Source: Alicyclobacillus shizuokensis NBRC 103103
Lineage (GTDB): Bacteria > Bacillota > Bacilli > Alicyclobacillales > Alicyclobacillaceae
DNA: 64,000 bases
Assembly (NCBI RefSeq): GCF_001552255.1
Contig: NZ_BCQV01000002.1
Location: 86,288 to 150,287, forward strand
Reading direction: 5' to 3'
The notes under the pieces are model-generated. The model ran no database searches. It had not been told where the DNA came from and worked only from the letters and a program-made list of their open reading frames with translations. The position numbers were made by a program, and so were the translations under genes. Below are positions 1 through 9,236 of the stretch, piece after piece (position 1 is the stretch's first letter; each line of letters begins with the position of its first letter).

Positions 1-490
1 GCATGATGAGGGCCACCGCCAACAGGGCCATGCCCAGCGGTGGCACGAACCCGCTCCAGAACGATTGCATGCGCTGTTCCGAATCCGTCAGGTAATGGGC
101 AAGAAACAGGACCAGGGCCAGCTTGGCAAACTCCGACGGCTGGATGCCAAAGGACCCGATGCCCAGCCAGGCCTGTGATCCGTTGCGGCTCTGGCCTAAG
201 GGCAAAACCACCACCAAGAGGACAAAGCTTATCGCCGCGATGGCCGGCGCCAGGCGCCGCCACCGGTGATAGTCATACCCGGACAGGACCAGCATCAGCG
301 CCACGCCAACCACCGCCCACAGCAATTGCCGCTTGGTAAAATAGAATGGGTCCCCAAAGCGTTCGACCGACACGACCGAACTGGCACTGTGGACCATCGT
401 AACGCCGAGAGCGAGCAGGCACAAAGTCGCCGCCACGATGACCACATCCATCTTGGTTCGCGCCTGCAGCAAGGCCGCATCCCCCTTCAT
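1..490 (-). CDS. SpoVE/FtsW-family lipid II polymerase (partial, C-terminus off the left edge)
   Basis: The visible N-terminal 163 residues are those of a SEDS-family membrane glycosyltransferase, which polymerises lipid II into glycan strands together with a class B penicillin-binding protein. After a short hydrophilic start come a first membrane helix (VVIVAATLCLLALGV), a HSASS motif, a FYFTKRQ segment, further helices and the family motif GIQPSEFAKLALVLF. It follows murD with a short gap, the position of spoVE in the Bacillus subtilis dcw cluster, so a sporulation role is possible, but sequence alone does not separate SpoVE from FtsW. The ATG chosen has only a weak GC-rich ribosome binding site; a TTG four codons upstream is an alternative. 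Confidence 0.9.
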   Translation of the reverse strand, partial: MKGDAALLQARTKMDVVIVAATLCLLALGVTMVHSASSVVSVERFGDPFYFTKRQLLWAVVGVALMLVLSGYDYHRWRRLAPAIAAISFVLLVVVLPLGQSRNGSQAWLGIGSFGIQPSEFAKLALVLFLAHYLTDSEQRMQSFWSGFVPPLGMALLAVALIM

Positions 491-538
491 TTGCCCGCAA
501 CGGGCCGACGCGCCCCGTATCGGACAAGCTGTCAGACG

Positions 539-1894
539 CTATAGTGTATGCAGAGCTTCCTTGAACATGCGTCCACGCTCCTCAAACGAAGAGAACATGT
601 CCCAGCTGGCGCAGGCTGGAGACAGCAGCACCACATCCCCGGGCCGCGCCGCGGCGCGGGCCCGGGCAACGGCGTCCGGGATCGAAGAGACCTTGCACAC
701 ATCGGACACGCCCGCCTCGCGGCAGACTTGGGCCAGCCGGTCGGCCGCCTGACCCAAGAGCACCACCGCCTTGACCCGCGCTTTGATGTCTTGCGCCAAG
801 ACCCGAAAGTCATCACCCCTGTCCAGCCCCCCGGCAATCCAAACGATGGGCTGGCTGAAAGAGCGCAGGGCTTCCAGCGCCGCTCGTGGGTTGGTCGATT
901 TAGAATCATTGAAGTACTGCACCCCGGACGCTTCCAGGACAAACTCCAAGCGGTGCTCGACCCCGCGAAACTCGCGCAGCACCTGGCGAATGGATTCCAA
1001 GCGAACGCCGGCCGTGATGGCCGCCGCTGTCGCCGCCACCGCGTTTTCCACGTTGTGTTCCCCGCGCAGCCCCAATTCAGCCACAGGGACCACAGCCTCG
1101 CGAACGCCGTCCGCCTGCACGACAATCTGGCCGTCAGACACGTAGACCCCCGCTCCGTCGTGCCCGTGCCGCCCGAACCAGAATTTGCGCGGACGCTCGG
1201 GAGCGTGGCTGCGCACCACCTCCTGATCGGCGTTCAGGATGGCCACATCACCTGCGTCCATGTTGCGGAACATGCGCCACTTTGCCGCCCGGTACGCGGC
1301 AAACGTGCCATGGTAGTCGAGATGTGACGGATACAGGTTCAACAGCACCGCAATCCGGGGATGAAACGTCTCCGTGCCCAGAAGCTGAAAGCTCGAAACC
1401 TCCAGCACAATCGGCTGATTCGCCTCCGCCTCCTCCACCACTCCGGACAACACCACGCCGATATTGCCGGCCACGACCGGATTTCTCCCGTCGTGCCTGA
1501 GCATTTCCCCGACCAGCGTGGTCGTAGTCGTTTTCCCGTTGGAGCCCGTGATGGCATACACAGGGCCTTTGACAAACCAGGACGCCACCTCGATCTCGGT
1601 GTACACGGGAATGCCCCGCTCCAGCGCGGCCGCGAGGAGCGGGACATGGTAGGGAATGCCCGGATTCTTTACGATAAAGTCTGGACGCGTATCGAGCAGG
1701 GACAACGGATGGCCCCCGCACACCGCTTCCACACCTAGCTCCTCCAACGCAACCACCGCAGACTCCACCTGCTCGCGCGGCTTTTGTTCCGTGAGGATGA
1801 CTGACACCCCGTGTCGGACGAGCAGACGGGCCACCGCTTCACCGCTCCTGGCCAAGCCCACCACCAGCGCCCGCCGGTTCTGCAACGACATCAT
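539..1894 (-). CDS. murD: UDP-N-acetylmuramoyl-L-alanine--D-glutamate ligase MurD
   Basis: Cytoplasmic ATP-dependent ligase adding D-Glu to UDP-MurNAc-L-Ala. The 451-residue protein starts MMSLQNRRALVVGLARSG (N-terminal Rossmann domain), has the Mur-ligase P-loop ITGSNGKTTTTTLVG near residues 110-125, then the HRLE and NDSKSTNP motifs of the central and C-terminal domains. The start is set by GGGAGGA six bases before the first of two adjacent ATGs; the open frame continues upstream into mraY, but those codons look non-coding. It lies 35 bp after mraY in the dcw operon. Length and motifs are normal for the family. Confidence 0.96.
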   Translation of the reverse strand: MMSLQNRRALVVGLARSGEAVARLLVRHGVSVILTEQKPREQVESAVVALEELGVEAVCGGHPLSLLDTRPDFIVKNPGIPYHVPLLAAALERGIPVYTEIEVASWFVKGPVYAITGSNGKTTTTTLVGEMLRHDGRNPVVAGNIGVVLSGVVEEAEANQPIVLEVSSFQLLGTETFHPRIAVLLNLYPSHLDYHGTFAAYRAAKWRMFRNMDAGDVAILNADQEVVRSHAPERPRKFWFGRHGHDGAGVYVSDGQIVVQADGVREAVVPVAELGLRGEHNVENAVAATAAAITAGVRLESIRQVLREFRGVEHRLEFVLEASGVQYFNDSKSTNPRAALEALRSFSQPIVWIAGGLDRGDDFRVLAQDIKARVKAVVLLGQAADRLAQVCREAGVSDVCKVSSIPDAVARARAAARPGDVVLLSPACASWDMFSSFEERGRMFKEALHTL

Positions 1895-1929
1895 CCAAGT
1901 CCTCCCATCTCCAGATCCAAGACCGATCT

Positions 1930-2901
1930 CTAGTGGCCGACCACTGCCAGGGTTCCAAAGGCGGTCAAAAACGCGAACAACCAGAACGCAAGAACCACAT
2001 CCCACTCGGACCAACCCGCCAATTCGAAGTGGTGGTGCAGGGGGCTCATGCGAAATACACGGCGGCCAAACAGCTGGAAGGAAAACACCTGGATGATGAC
2101 GGACAGCGCCTCAATGACAAACACCAGTCCAAACAGGATGAGCGTCAACTCGCTGTGCGTCAGCACCGCCACCAGGGCCAATCCGCCGCCAATCGCTAGG
2201 GACCCGGTGTCTCCCATGAACACCTTGGCCGGGTGCCGGTTGAAGACGAGAAACGCCACCAGCGCCCCGACCATCGCCGCACAAAATAGGGCCACGTCGT
2301 ACTCCGTATGCCAAAACGCGTAGCAGGCGTAGGCCGCGAACACCACGGCGGCACACCCGGACAACAGCCCGTCGAGCCCGTCGGTCAGATTGACGGCGTT
2401 GGTCGTCCCGACCAGAATCAGGAGCAGGAAGAGCACGTAATACCCGCCCATGGTGACCGCCAAATCCGTAAACGGCACGGCCACCTGAAAAGCGACCGCC
2501 GTGCCTCGCCAGTGCGCCCAGAGCATGGCAAACAGCAGCACCGTGGCGAGAATTTGCAGAACGACCTTCTGTCTGGCTGTCAATCCTAGGTTGCGCTTTT
2601 TCACCACCTTGATGAAGTCATCGGCGAAACCAATCAGGCCGAATGCCACGGTCGCCGCCAGCAGGATGCGCATTTCCGGGCCGTTGAGAGCAAATTTCAA
2701 GGTTGTCACGATGAGCGCGAGCAGGATGATCACCCCGCCCATGGTCGGGGTGCCCGATTTGCTCTGATGATGGGAGGGCCCCTCCTCCCGAATCCGTTGC
2801 CCAAATTTGAGCCGGTGCAGCACGGGAATAAAAATCGGCCCCAGCAAAATCCCAACCGCGCATGCCACGCCGGCGGTCAGGAGCAACGCCTGCAAGTCCA
2901 T
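1930..2901 (-). CDS. mraY: Phospho-N-acetylmuramoyl-pentapeptide transferase MraY
   Basis: Integral membrane enzyme that transfers phospho-MurNAc-pentapeptide to undecaprenyl phosphate, forming lipid I. The 323-residue protein shows about ten hydrophobic segments, the GTPTMGG motif near residue 50, the FADDFIKV aspartate pair, the NAVNLTDGLDGL motif and the terminal HHHFE motif, all diagnostic of MraY. The ATG has a GGAGGT ribosome binding site and lies 18 bp after murE, so the two are co-transcribed. Nothing unusual was seen. Confidence 0.97.
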   Translation of the reverse strand: MDLQALLLTAGVACAVGILLGPIFIPVLHRLKFGQRIREEGPSHHQSKSGTPTMGGVIILLALIVTTLKFALNGPEMRILLAATVAFGLIGFADDFIKVVKKRNLGLTARQKVVLQILATVLLFAMLWAHWRGTAVAFQVAVPFTDLAVTMGGYYVLFLLLILVGTTNAVNLTDGLDGLLSGCAAVVFAAYACYAFWHTEYDVALFCAAMVGALVAFLVFNRHPAKVFMGDTGSLAIGGGLALVAVLTHSELTLILFGLVFVIEALSVIIQVFSFQLFGRRVFRMSPLHHHFELAGWSEWDVVLAFWLFAFLTAFGTLAVVGH

Positions 2902-2919
2902 CCGCGTACCTCCATCCCA

Positions 2920-4401
2920 TCACGACCGAGCATTGACAGCCTCACGCGCCACTTCTCGGTCGTCAAATGGGTGCTTCGTGTGTCCGATGATCTGGTAAGT
3001 TTCATGCCCTTTGCCGGCCACAAGCACCACGTCGCCCGGCTGGGCCAACTCGACCGCGCGGAAAATCGCCTCGCGCCGATCCGAGATGCGCTCGTACCGG
3101 TCTGGGTAATCACGGCGAACGCCGGCCTCCATGTCGTCCAGGATGGACTCCGGGTCCTCCGTGCGCGGGTTGTCGCTGGTCAAAACCGTCCAGTCGGCCA
3201 GCCGACAGGCGGTCGCCGCCATCAACGGCCGCTTGCCCTTGTCCCGGTCGCCGCCGCACCCAATCACGCAAATCACCCGTCGTTCGGCAAATTCCCGAAT
3301 CGCCTGCAGCGCGTTTTCCACACTGTCCGGGGTATGCGCGTAATCGACCAGGATGGTGTAGGGCTGCCCGGCCACCACCGCCTCCAGGCGGCCGGGAATC
3401 CCTGTCACCGCCGCCAGCGCCTCGGCCACCTGCTCCGGCGTCAAGCCTTCAATCAAACCAACCGCAAACGCCGCCAACGCGTTGTATACGTTGAACCGCC
3501 CGGTCAGGCGCAGATTCACCTGGGCGCTGCCAGCAAAGCAATCGACGCGGAAACTCGCCCCTCGCGGATGCAGATGAATCTCGCGCGCCCGCACGTCGGC
3601 CGCCTGGTCAATCCCGTACGTCACTGTCTCGGCCACGGTTTGCTCGCGCATGTAGTGCGCGGCTGGGTCGTCCGCATTGACGACCGCGTAGGCGCACTCA
3701 GCGGGCGTATCCCCGTACGTGTTGCCGAGCCGGGAAAACAGCTTGCCCTTGGCGGCGCGATAGTTTTCCATCGTCCCGTGATAATCCAGATGGTCCTGCG
3801 TCAGATTGGTGAAGACACCGATGTGAAAACGGATGCCGGCCACCCGACCTACGTCCAGCGCGTGCGAAGAAACTTCCATGACCGCAGAGCGGCAACCGGC
3901 CGCCACCATCTCGGCCAACAGGGACTGCAGCTCCACCGCTTCTGGGGTTGTGTTGACCCCAGTGCGGTACTCGCCGCCGATGCGGGAGCCGAGTGTGCCT
4001 ATCAAGCCCGTCTTGCGCCCAGCCATCGACAACACCTGTTCAATGAGGTGGGTCACCGTGGTCTTGCCGTTGGTGCCTGTCACTCCGATGACCTGCAGGT
4101 GGTGAGACGGGTGGCCGTAGACCACATCGGCGAGGATGGCGCCAGCCAAACGGGAGTCTGGAACCACCAGCTGCGGCACTGCCACCCCTTGGACGATCCG
4201 CTCGCCCACGACGGCCACCGCCCCCCGCCGCACGGCATCCCCGGCAAACTGATGCCCGTCGACGGTGTACCCGCGTTGGGCGACGAACAGGTCTCCCGGC
4301 TGCACGGTTCGGGAGTCTGAACAGACCCCGCTAACCTCCACATCCCCCGTGCCGATCCACTGCTTGCGTATCAAGACCCGTGACAATTGCGACAAGAGCA
4401 C
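2920..4401 (-). CDS. murE: UDP-MurNAc-L-alanyl-D-glutamate--2,6-diaminopimelate ligase MurE
   Basis: Adds the third stem-peptide residue. The 493-residue protein has an N-terminal MurE domain (SDSRTVQPGDLFVA), the P-loop GVTGTNGKTTVTHLIE near residue 115, and the C-terminal specificity motif DNPRTEDP. The DNPR form is that of meso-diaminopimelate ligases rather than lysine ligases, so the wall is inferred to contain meso-DAP. The start is GTG, placed by AAGGAGG seven bases upstream. The gene lies between spoVD and mraY as in Bacillus subtilis. Confidence 0.96.
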   Translation of the reverse strand: MLLSQLSRVLIRKQWIGTGDVEVSGVCSDSRTVQPGDLFVAQRGYTVDGHQFAGDAVRRGAVAVVGERIVQGVAVPQLVVPDSRLAGAILADVVYGHPSHHLQVIGVTGTNGKTTVTHLIEQVLSMAGRKTGLIGTLGSRIGGEYRTGVNTTPEAVELQSLLAEMVAAGCRSAVMEVSSHALDVGRVAGIRFHIGVFTNLTQDHLDYHGTMENYRAAKGKLFSRLGNTYGDTPAECAYAVVNADDPAAHYMREQTVAETVTYGIDQAADVRAREIHLHPRGASFRVDCFAGSAQVNLRLTGRFNVYNALAAFAVGLIEGLTPEQVAEALAAVTGIPGRLEAVVAGQPYTILVDYAHTPDSVENALQAIREFAERRVICVIGCGGDRDKGKRPLMAATACRLADWTVLTSDNPRTEDPESILDDMEAGVRRDYPDRYERISDRREAIFRAVELAQPGDVVLVAGKGHETYQIIGHTKHPFDDREVAREAVNARS

Positions 4402-4461
4402 CCGACACCCTCCTTACCGGCCGAACTACCATGCCCAATCTAGTGGTTTTGCGAGGCCTTG

Positions 4462-6417
4462 TCAATTGCCCGAACCGCCCGGCGGTGCGTCGCCCAGGAA
4501 CAGGCGCACCGTCGAACCCTCCGGCACCTTGCTGCCACCCGCGGGCGCCTGCGAGACGATGTACTTCCCCGTGCCAATCACCTGGGTCTTCAGGTTCAGG
4601 CCGCTGGTCATCGTCTTGCGTTGGGCCTCGCCAATGGAGAGTCCGATGAGATTGGGGACGGTGACCATGGCCGGTTCATTCCACGACCGTTTCTTACTCA
4701 GCCCCTGCTGCGACGGATGCACCCCCAGATAGGCCAAGCTGTCGGCCAACAGGCGCCCGACTATCGGGGCTGCAATCGTCCCGCCAAACACCGCGCTTTG
4801 CCTAGGCCGTGGGTGGTCAATGGCAACATAGGCCACCAGTTTTGGGTCATTCGCTGGCGCCATGCCGATGAACGAAACGATGTAGTGGCTGCTGCTGTAC
4901 CGACCGTGTTCCGCCACCTGCGCCGTACCGGTCTTCCCGGCCACGCGATACCCCTCCGCATACGCGTTCTTGCCTGTGCCCCGCGCGACCACGCTCTCCA
5001 GGGTCTGGCGCACCTTGGCGGCCGTTTCGGCCGAGACCACGCGGCGGACGACCTCCGGCTGCACTGTCTGCACCACCTGGTGCGTATCGTGATTGAGAAA
5101 CTCCTTGGCCACATGTGGTTTCATGAGCAGGCCTCCGTTGGCAATCGCCGACATCGCCATCACCTGCTGGATGGGCGTCACCGATACCCCCTGCCCAAAC
5201 GCGGTTGTGGCCAACTCCAACGGCCCCACCTTGCTCTCCCGAAAGAGGATGCCGCGGCCTTCGCCCGGCAGGTCAATCCCCGTTTTCTGGCCGAAGCCAA
5301 ACTTGCGAATGTAGGAGAACAGCGTCGTCTTGCCCAGGCGCTCGCCCAGCGCGATGAAGCCAGGGTTGCACGAGTTTTCGACCACGTTCAGAAAGGATTG
5401 GGAGCCGTGCCCTCCCGCCTTCCAACACTTGATCCGGTGGCCGGCCACCTCGTAGTAGCCGGGATCATAGAAACGGTCGTTCAGGCTCACCTTACCCTCC
5501 TGCAGAGCCGCCGAAAGGGTCACAATCTTGAACGTGGAGCCCGGCTCAAATGTCTTCCAAATGGCGAGATTGCGGTTGTAGGTAGAAGACGGATAGTCGC
5601 GCCAATGGGACGGATCAAAACTCGGATAGTTCGCCATCGCCAGGATGGCCCCGGTTTTCGGGTTGGCCACAATGACGGTCGCCTCATCCGGGTTGTACTC
5701 GGCCACCGCCTGTTCCATCTCGCGTTCCGCAAAGCGCTGAATCTGCTCGTCGATGGTCAGCACCAAGTCCTCGCCGTCGGTCGGCGGGACGTACACTTGT
5801 CCAGATCCGGGCATCTTCTCACCGCTGGCCTTGGCGAAAAAACTGATATAGCCCTTGTCACCGGCCAATTCTCGGTCATATTCCTTTTCCACACCGGTCA
5901 GGCCTTGATTGTCAGCCCCGGTGATGCCGAGCACCTGCGCGGCCAACGCGCCTTCGGGATAGGCGCGCTTGCCTTCTTCGGTCAGATAGATGCCCGGCAA
6001 TTGTAGATCGCGAATCTGATTCGCCTGCCGCTCGCTAATGCGCCGCCCGCCGGGCGAAATGTAGACGGTCGCGTCCCGCTTTTGGAGCAGGGTGAGCACA
6101 CGCTTCTCTGACATGTCCAGGATTTTGGCCAGCTTCATGGCCGTCCCTCGCTTGTCCTCAACCTGCGCCGGCACCGCGATCACGCTCGGAGCGCTGGCTG
6201 TGTAGGCCAACTCGTGCATGTTCGCGTCGTAGATGGTGCCGCGAATGCCCGCGACCGGGATGTTGCGCCGCCACAGGGCATCCGCCTGGGCGCCCAGCCA
6301 GGGCGACTGCACCATCTGAATGTAGAACAAGCGCCCCAACAGGCCCCCGACCGCAGCCAACAGACACAGCAACAGCAGCAGCAAACGCCGCCTGACCAAG
6401 CCGCGTGTCACACGCAC
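4462..6417 (-). CDS. spoVD: SpoVD-type class B penicillin-binding protein with one PASTA domain
   Basis: Class B transpeptidase, 651 residues from the chosen start. It has an arginine-rich N-terminus, one membrane anchor (LLLLLLCLLAAVGGLLG), a PBP dimerisation domain, the transpeptidase motifs GSTFK (SxxK), a central SxN-type motif around VENSCN, and KTGTAQ, then a single C-terminal PASTA repeat. In Bacillus subtilis the second PBP gene of this cluster is spoVD, needed for cortex peptidoglycan synthesis with SpoVE; the same partner gene lies downstream. I chose the GTG giving MRVTRGLVRRR because it has a GGGG ribosome binding site; a GTG nine codons upstream lacks one. Confidence 0.9.
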   Translation of the reverse strand: MRVTRGLVRRRLLLLLLCLLAAVGGLLGRLFYIQMVQSPWLGAQADALWRRNIPVAGIRGTIYDANMHELAYTASAPSVIAVPAQVEDKRGTAMKLAKILDMSEKRVLTLLQKRDATVYISPGGRRISERQANQIRDLQLPGIYLTEEGKRAYPEGALAAQVLGITGADNQGLTGVEKEYDRELAGDKGYISFFAKASGEKMPGSGQVYVPPTDGEDLVLTIDEQIQRFAEREMEQAVAEYNPDEATVIVANPKTGAILAMANYPSFDPSHWRDYPSSTYNRNLAIWKTFEPGSTFKIVTLSAALQEGKVSLNDRFYDPGYYEVAGHRIKCWKAGGHGSQSFLNVVENSCNPGFIALGERLGKTTLFSYIRKFGFGQKTGIDLPGEGRGILFRESKVGPLELATTAFGQGVSVTPIQQVMAMSAIANGGLLMKPHVAKEFLNHDTHQVVQTVQPEVVRRVVSAETAAKVRQTLESVVARGTGKNAYAEGYRVAGKTGTAQVAEHGRYSSSHYIVSFIGMAPANDPKLVAYVAIDHPRPRQSAVFGGTIAAPIVGRLLADSLAYLGVHPSQQGLSKKRSWNEPAMVTVPNLIGLSIGEAQRKTMTSGLNLKTQVIGTGKYIVSQAPAGGSKVPEGSTVRLFLGDAPPGGSGN

Positions 6418-6516
6418 CGACGTCGCCCCCCAGCCTGTTCTCACCCATCATCGTATGCGGACAATCTGTCTGCTAGAATCCAGAGGGATACAAAGGCTCG
6501 AGGGCCGGGCCGCAGG

Positions 6517-8715
6517 TTAGGACTCACCGCTTTGACACGTGACGTGGACGGTCTGGCCGCGGCGGACGGGCTTGCCGGGAGCCACCGACTGCGCGGACAC
6601 AAAACCTTGGCCGTCCGCCTCCAGGTTGAGGCCCATGGCGGCCAGGATGTTGCCGGCTTCCCGCAAAGAGGCGCCGGTCAGATCTGGCATATGCAGCGTG
6701 TCACCGCTGCCAGGCGTGTACAGGTAGACCTTGGTTCCTTTTGCCAAAGACAGCCCGGCCTGTGGCCACTGACGGGCCACCGTGCCGTTGCCGCCCACCA
6801 CCTCGACATGCAGGCCTAGTTGTTCCAAGGCTGCTTTGGCCGCGGTCAAACTCTGACCCGCGACATCGGGCATCTGCACGTACTGGGTGGCATGCTGCCC
6901 AGATCCGGGCGAACTCTTGTGGTCCGATTGCCCATCCGTTCGCGGGGAGATCCGATAATACTGCATGCATTCCTTCAAAATATCCCGCGCCGCCGGCGTG
7001 GCCACCGTGCTGCCCCACTGGTTGCTGGCCGCCGTCTTCGGCCAATACAGCGTGACATAGACCTCCACCTTAGGATCCCAACCAGGCGCATAGCCGATAA
7101 AGGAAACGATGAACCGGTCCGAATAGTACTTCCCGGTCTTGGGGTCGACCGCCTGCGCCGTGCCGGTCTTGCCTGCGACATCGTACCCAGGCAGATAGCC
7201 GGCCTTGTCGATGCCCTTCGACACATCGAGCACCATAACGTGGGACACCGTCTGCGCCACACTCTCGGGAATAACGTGCGGATCGAGCACCGTTGGATGA
7301 AAAGTTTTCACGGCCTTGCCGGTGTCTGGATCGATCACTTTCTGCACGACATACGGCTTCATCAACTTCCCGCCGTTGGCCACCGCCCCGACGGCGGCCA
7401 TCTGTTGTATCGGCGTCACCGCGATGCCTTGACCGAAGCCGGAGGTGGCCAATTGCAGCTTGCCGCGATCGGAATCGGAAAAGATGATGGAGTTCGCTTC
7501 CCCCGGCAAGTCAATCCCGGTCTGGTGAAGCAAGCCAAACCGGTTCATGAAGTTGAGGAGGTTGGTCCAGCCCAGCTTCAGCGCGATGGTCGCAAAGCCC
7601 ACGTTGCTCGATTCCTCCATCGCCTGCTCGAAGGTGATGCGCCCCCAACCGACGCGGTTCCAGTCATAGATGGTGCGCCCGGAGACCTCCAGGTGGCCGG
7701 ATTCAAAGGTGTCGTTCAGGTTGACAGCCCCGACCGTCAGCGCCGCGGCCAATACAATCACCTTGAACGTCGACCCCGGTTCAAAAGCGCTGTTGACCGC
7801 CCAATTGGACAGGGCATTGGCGCTGGCGTTCCAGTACTGGTTGGGGTCGTAGGTCGGACGACTGGCCATTCCCAGCACGGCCCCTGTGTTGGGGTTGGTG
7901 ACGATGATGGCGGCGTGCTCCGGATGGTACTGTTTGACCAGTTGGTCCATCTTCTCCTCGACAAACCCCTGGATGGTTGGATCAATCGTCAACTGCAGGT
8001 TGTCCCCCGGCTTGGCCGGCTTCTCCACCTGCATGGTCCACTGCAGAGGAAAGCCGTCGCCATCCTTCGTATACCGTACCAACCCGTCGGTTCCCTTCAG
8101 CAGCCGATTGTACTGGAGTTCCAGCCCGCCTTGTCCCTGGCCATGTTGATCCACGTAACCTATCACATTGGCGGCAAACGTCCCGTTAGGATAAAAGCGC
8201 TGCTCCGTCGGGGTGAATGTGACACTCTGTGTCAGGTCCTTGCTTGACGTCCGTCCAGACTGACCCTTGGCAGAAGCGCGACCCTTTTGCGACAGGGCCT
8301 TCAGAGACGACAGCACTGCCTGGCGCTGGGTCTCCGAGACCGGGTGCGGCCAGCGCACCCAAGTGTATTTGTGGTTGTCGACAATCGCCAGCGCGTCCTT
8401 GCTCTTGACGCCCAGAGCGCGACTTAACAGCTGCGCCAGCTGCTCCCGATCACTGAAATCCTGGACGCGAATGTCCATCATGTACGCGGATACGTCGTAG
8501 GCCAGGCGGTTTCCCTGCGCATCCAAGATTTGGCCGCGGGGAGCCAACAGCTGCGTCGTCACCGTCTGCGCCTTGTCCGCCTGGGCCAGCAACCGGCCGC
8601 CAAACACGTGTTGAACAATCTGCATGCGAACGGCCACCGCACCCAGCGCCAGCAGGCACCCTGCCTGCAGCAACCAAACGCGGCGCCGGTGCCGGCTTGG
8701 ACGATTCTCATTCAT
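6517..8715 (-). CDS. pbpB: PBP2B/FtsI-type division transpeptidase with two PASTA domains
   Basis: Class B penicillin-binding protein of the division septum, 732 residues. It has a basic N-terminus and one membrane helix (WLLQAGCLLALGAVAV), a dimerisation domain, the catalytic GSTFKVIVL, an ESSNVGF SxN motif and KTGTAQAV, then two PASTA repeats (from about residues 590 and 660). The order ftsL-pbpB-spoVD and the larger size match Bacillus PBP2B. The frame also opens at a GTG three codons earlier, but AGGCGGT sits about seven bases before the ATG used here. It follows ftsL with an 18-bp gap. Confidence 0.93.
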   Translation of the reverse strand: MNENRPSRHRRRVWLLQAGCLLALGAVAVRMQIVQHVFGGRLLAQADKAQTVTTQLLAPRGQILDAQGNRLAYDVSAYMMDIRVQDFSDREQLAQLLSRALGVKSKDALAIVDNHKYTWVRWPHPVSETQRQAVLSSLKALSQKGRASAKGQSGRTSSKDLTQSVTFTPTEQRFYPNGTFAANVIGYVDQHGQGQGGLELQYNRLLKGTDGLVRYTKDGDGFPLQWTMQVEKPAKPGDNLQLTIDPTIQGFVEEKMDQLVKQYHPEHAAIIVTNPNTGAVLGMASRPTYDPNQYWNASANALSNWAVNSAFEPGSTFKVIVLAAALTVGAVNLNDTFESGHLEVSGRTIYDWNRVGWGRITFEQAMEESSNVGFATIALKLGWTNLLNFMNRFGLLHQTGIDLPGEANSIIFSDSDRGKLQLATSGFGQGIAVTPIQQMAAVGAVANGGKLMKPYVVQKVIDPDTGKAVKTFHPTVLDPHVIPESVAQTVSHVMVLDVSKGIDKAGYLPGYDVAGKTGTAQAVDPKTGKYYSDRFIVSFIGYAPGWDPKVEVYVTLYWPKTAASNQWGSTVATPAARDILKECMQYYRISPRTDGQSDHKSSPGSGQHATQYVQMPDVAGQSLTAAKAALEQLGLHVEVVGGNGTVARQWPQAGLSLAKGTKVYLYTPGSGDTLHMPDLTGASLREAGNILAAMGLNLEADGQGFVSAQSVAPGKPVRRGQTVHVTCQSGES

Positions 8716-8732
8716 GGGCGGCACCGCCTATG

Positions 8733-9116
8733 TCACTGGCCGCCCGTGTTGCCCGAAATCTGGACGGGATCGGCGTACTTCATGTGCAGCTGATTGAGGG
8801 CAATCGACAGAATCCTGGCTGGCCGCTTCAACTCGTCCACATCCTTGGTGAGCGCCGCATTCTCCGCCTCCACCTGCCGTGCCTGCTGCTGCAGCGAACT
8901 GATGCGGTAATTGATGCGGTCAATTTGCGCGCTTTGCATCGCGATAAACCAGAGGATGCCGGCGGAGATGACGATGCACGCAAAGATGGAAATTCGGTCA
9001 TAGCGGGTGAACCGGTCTCTGCGTGGTCTCGGCGTTGAAACCGCAACCTGTCGCTGCTCCCTGTGAACCTCCCGCTGCGGCGCTGCCCATGCGGCATTCG
9101 ATGAACTCGCTGGCAT
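8733..9116 (-). CDS. ftsL: Cell division protein FtsL
   Basis: Small bitopic divisome protein (127 residues) that forms a complex with DivIC/FtsB and DivIB/FtsQ to activate septal synthesis. Visible are a basic cytoplasmic tail rich in Arg, one membrane helix (ISIFACIVISAGILWFIAM) and an extracytoplasmic coiled coil of heptads (RISSLQQQARQVEAENAAL). Sequence conservation in the family is low, so identification rests on topology and on position between rsmH and pbpB. The ATG is set by GAGGAGAGGAAAT; the open frame runs 23 codons further upstream without a better site. Confidence 0.88.
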   Translation of the reverse strand: MPASSSNAAWAAPQREVHREQRQVAVSTPRPRRDRFTRYDRISIFACIVISAGILWFIAMQSAQIDRINYRISSLQQQARQVEAENAALTKDVDELKRPARILSIALNQLHMKYADPVQISGNTGGQ

Positions 9117-9236
9117 ATTTCCTCTCCTCCTCATCGACTTTGCACTCGTATATCGCACCGGAACCACCGCCTGCGCTGGCCGCAAGGGCTACGCGCGCGA
9201 CCGGTACCACCGGCTCAAAACATCCACACATTGAAT

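Noticed and set aside
2767..4320. 517-codon plus-strand ORF over mraY/murE
   Set aside because: Antisense shadow of the high-GC murE gene; low-complexity Arg/His-rich translation, no domain, no ribosome binding site.
4459..6006. 515-codon plus-strand ORF over spoVD
   Set aside because: Mirror frame of a strongly supported gene with transpeptidase motifs; composition biased to His/Arg/Gly.
6820..8247. 475-codon plus-strand ORF over pbpB
   Set aside because: Antisense shadow; no recognisable motif.
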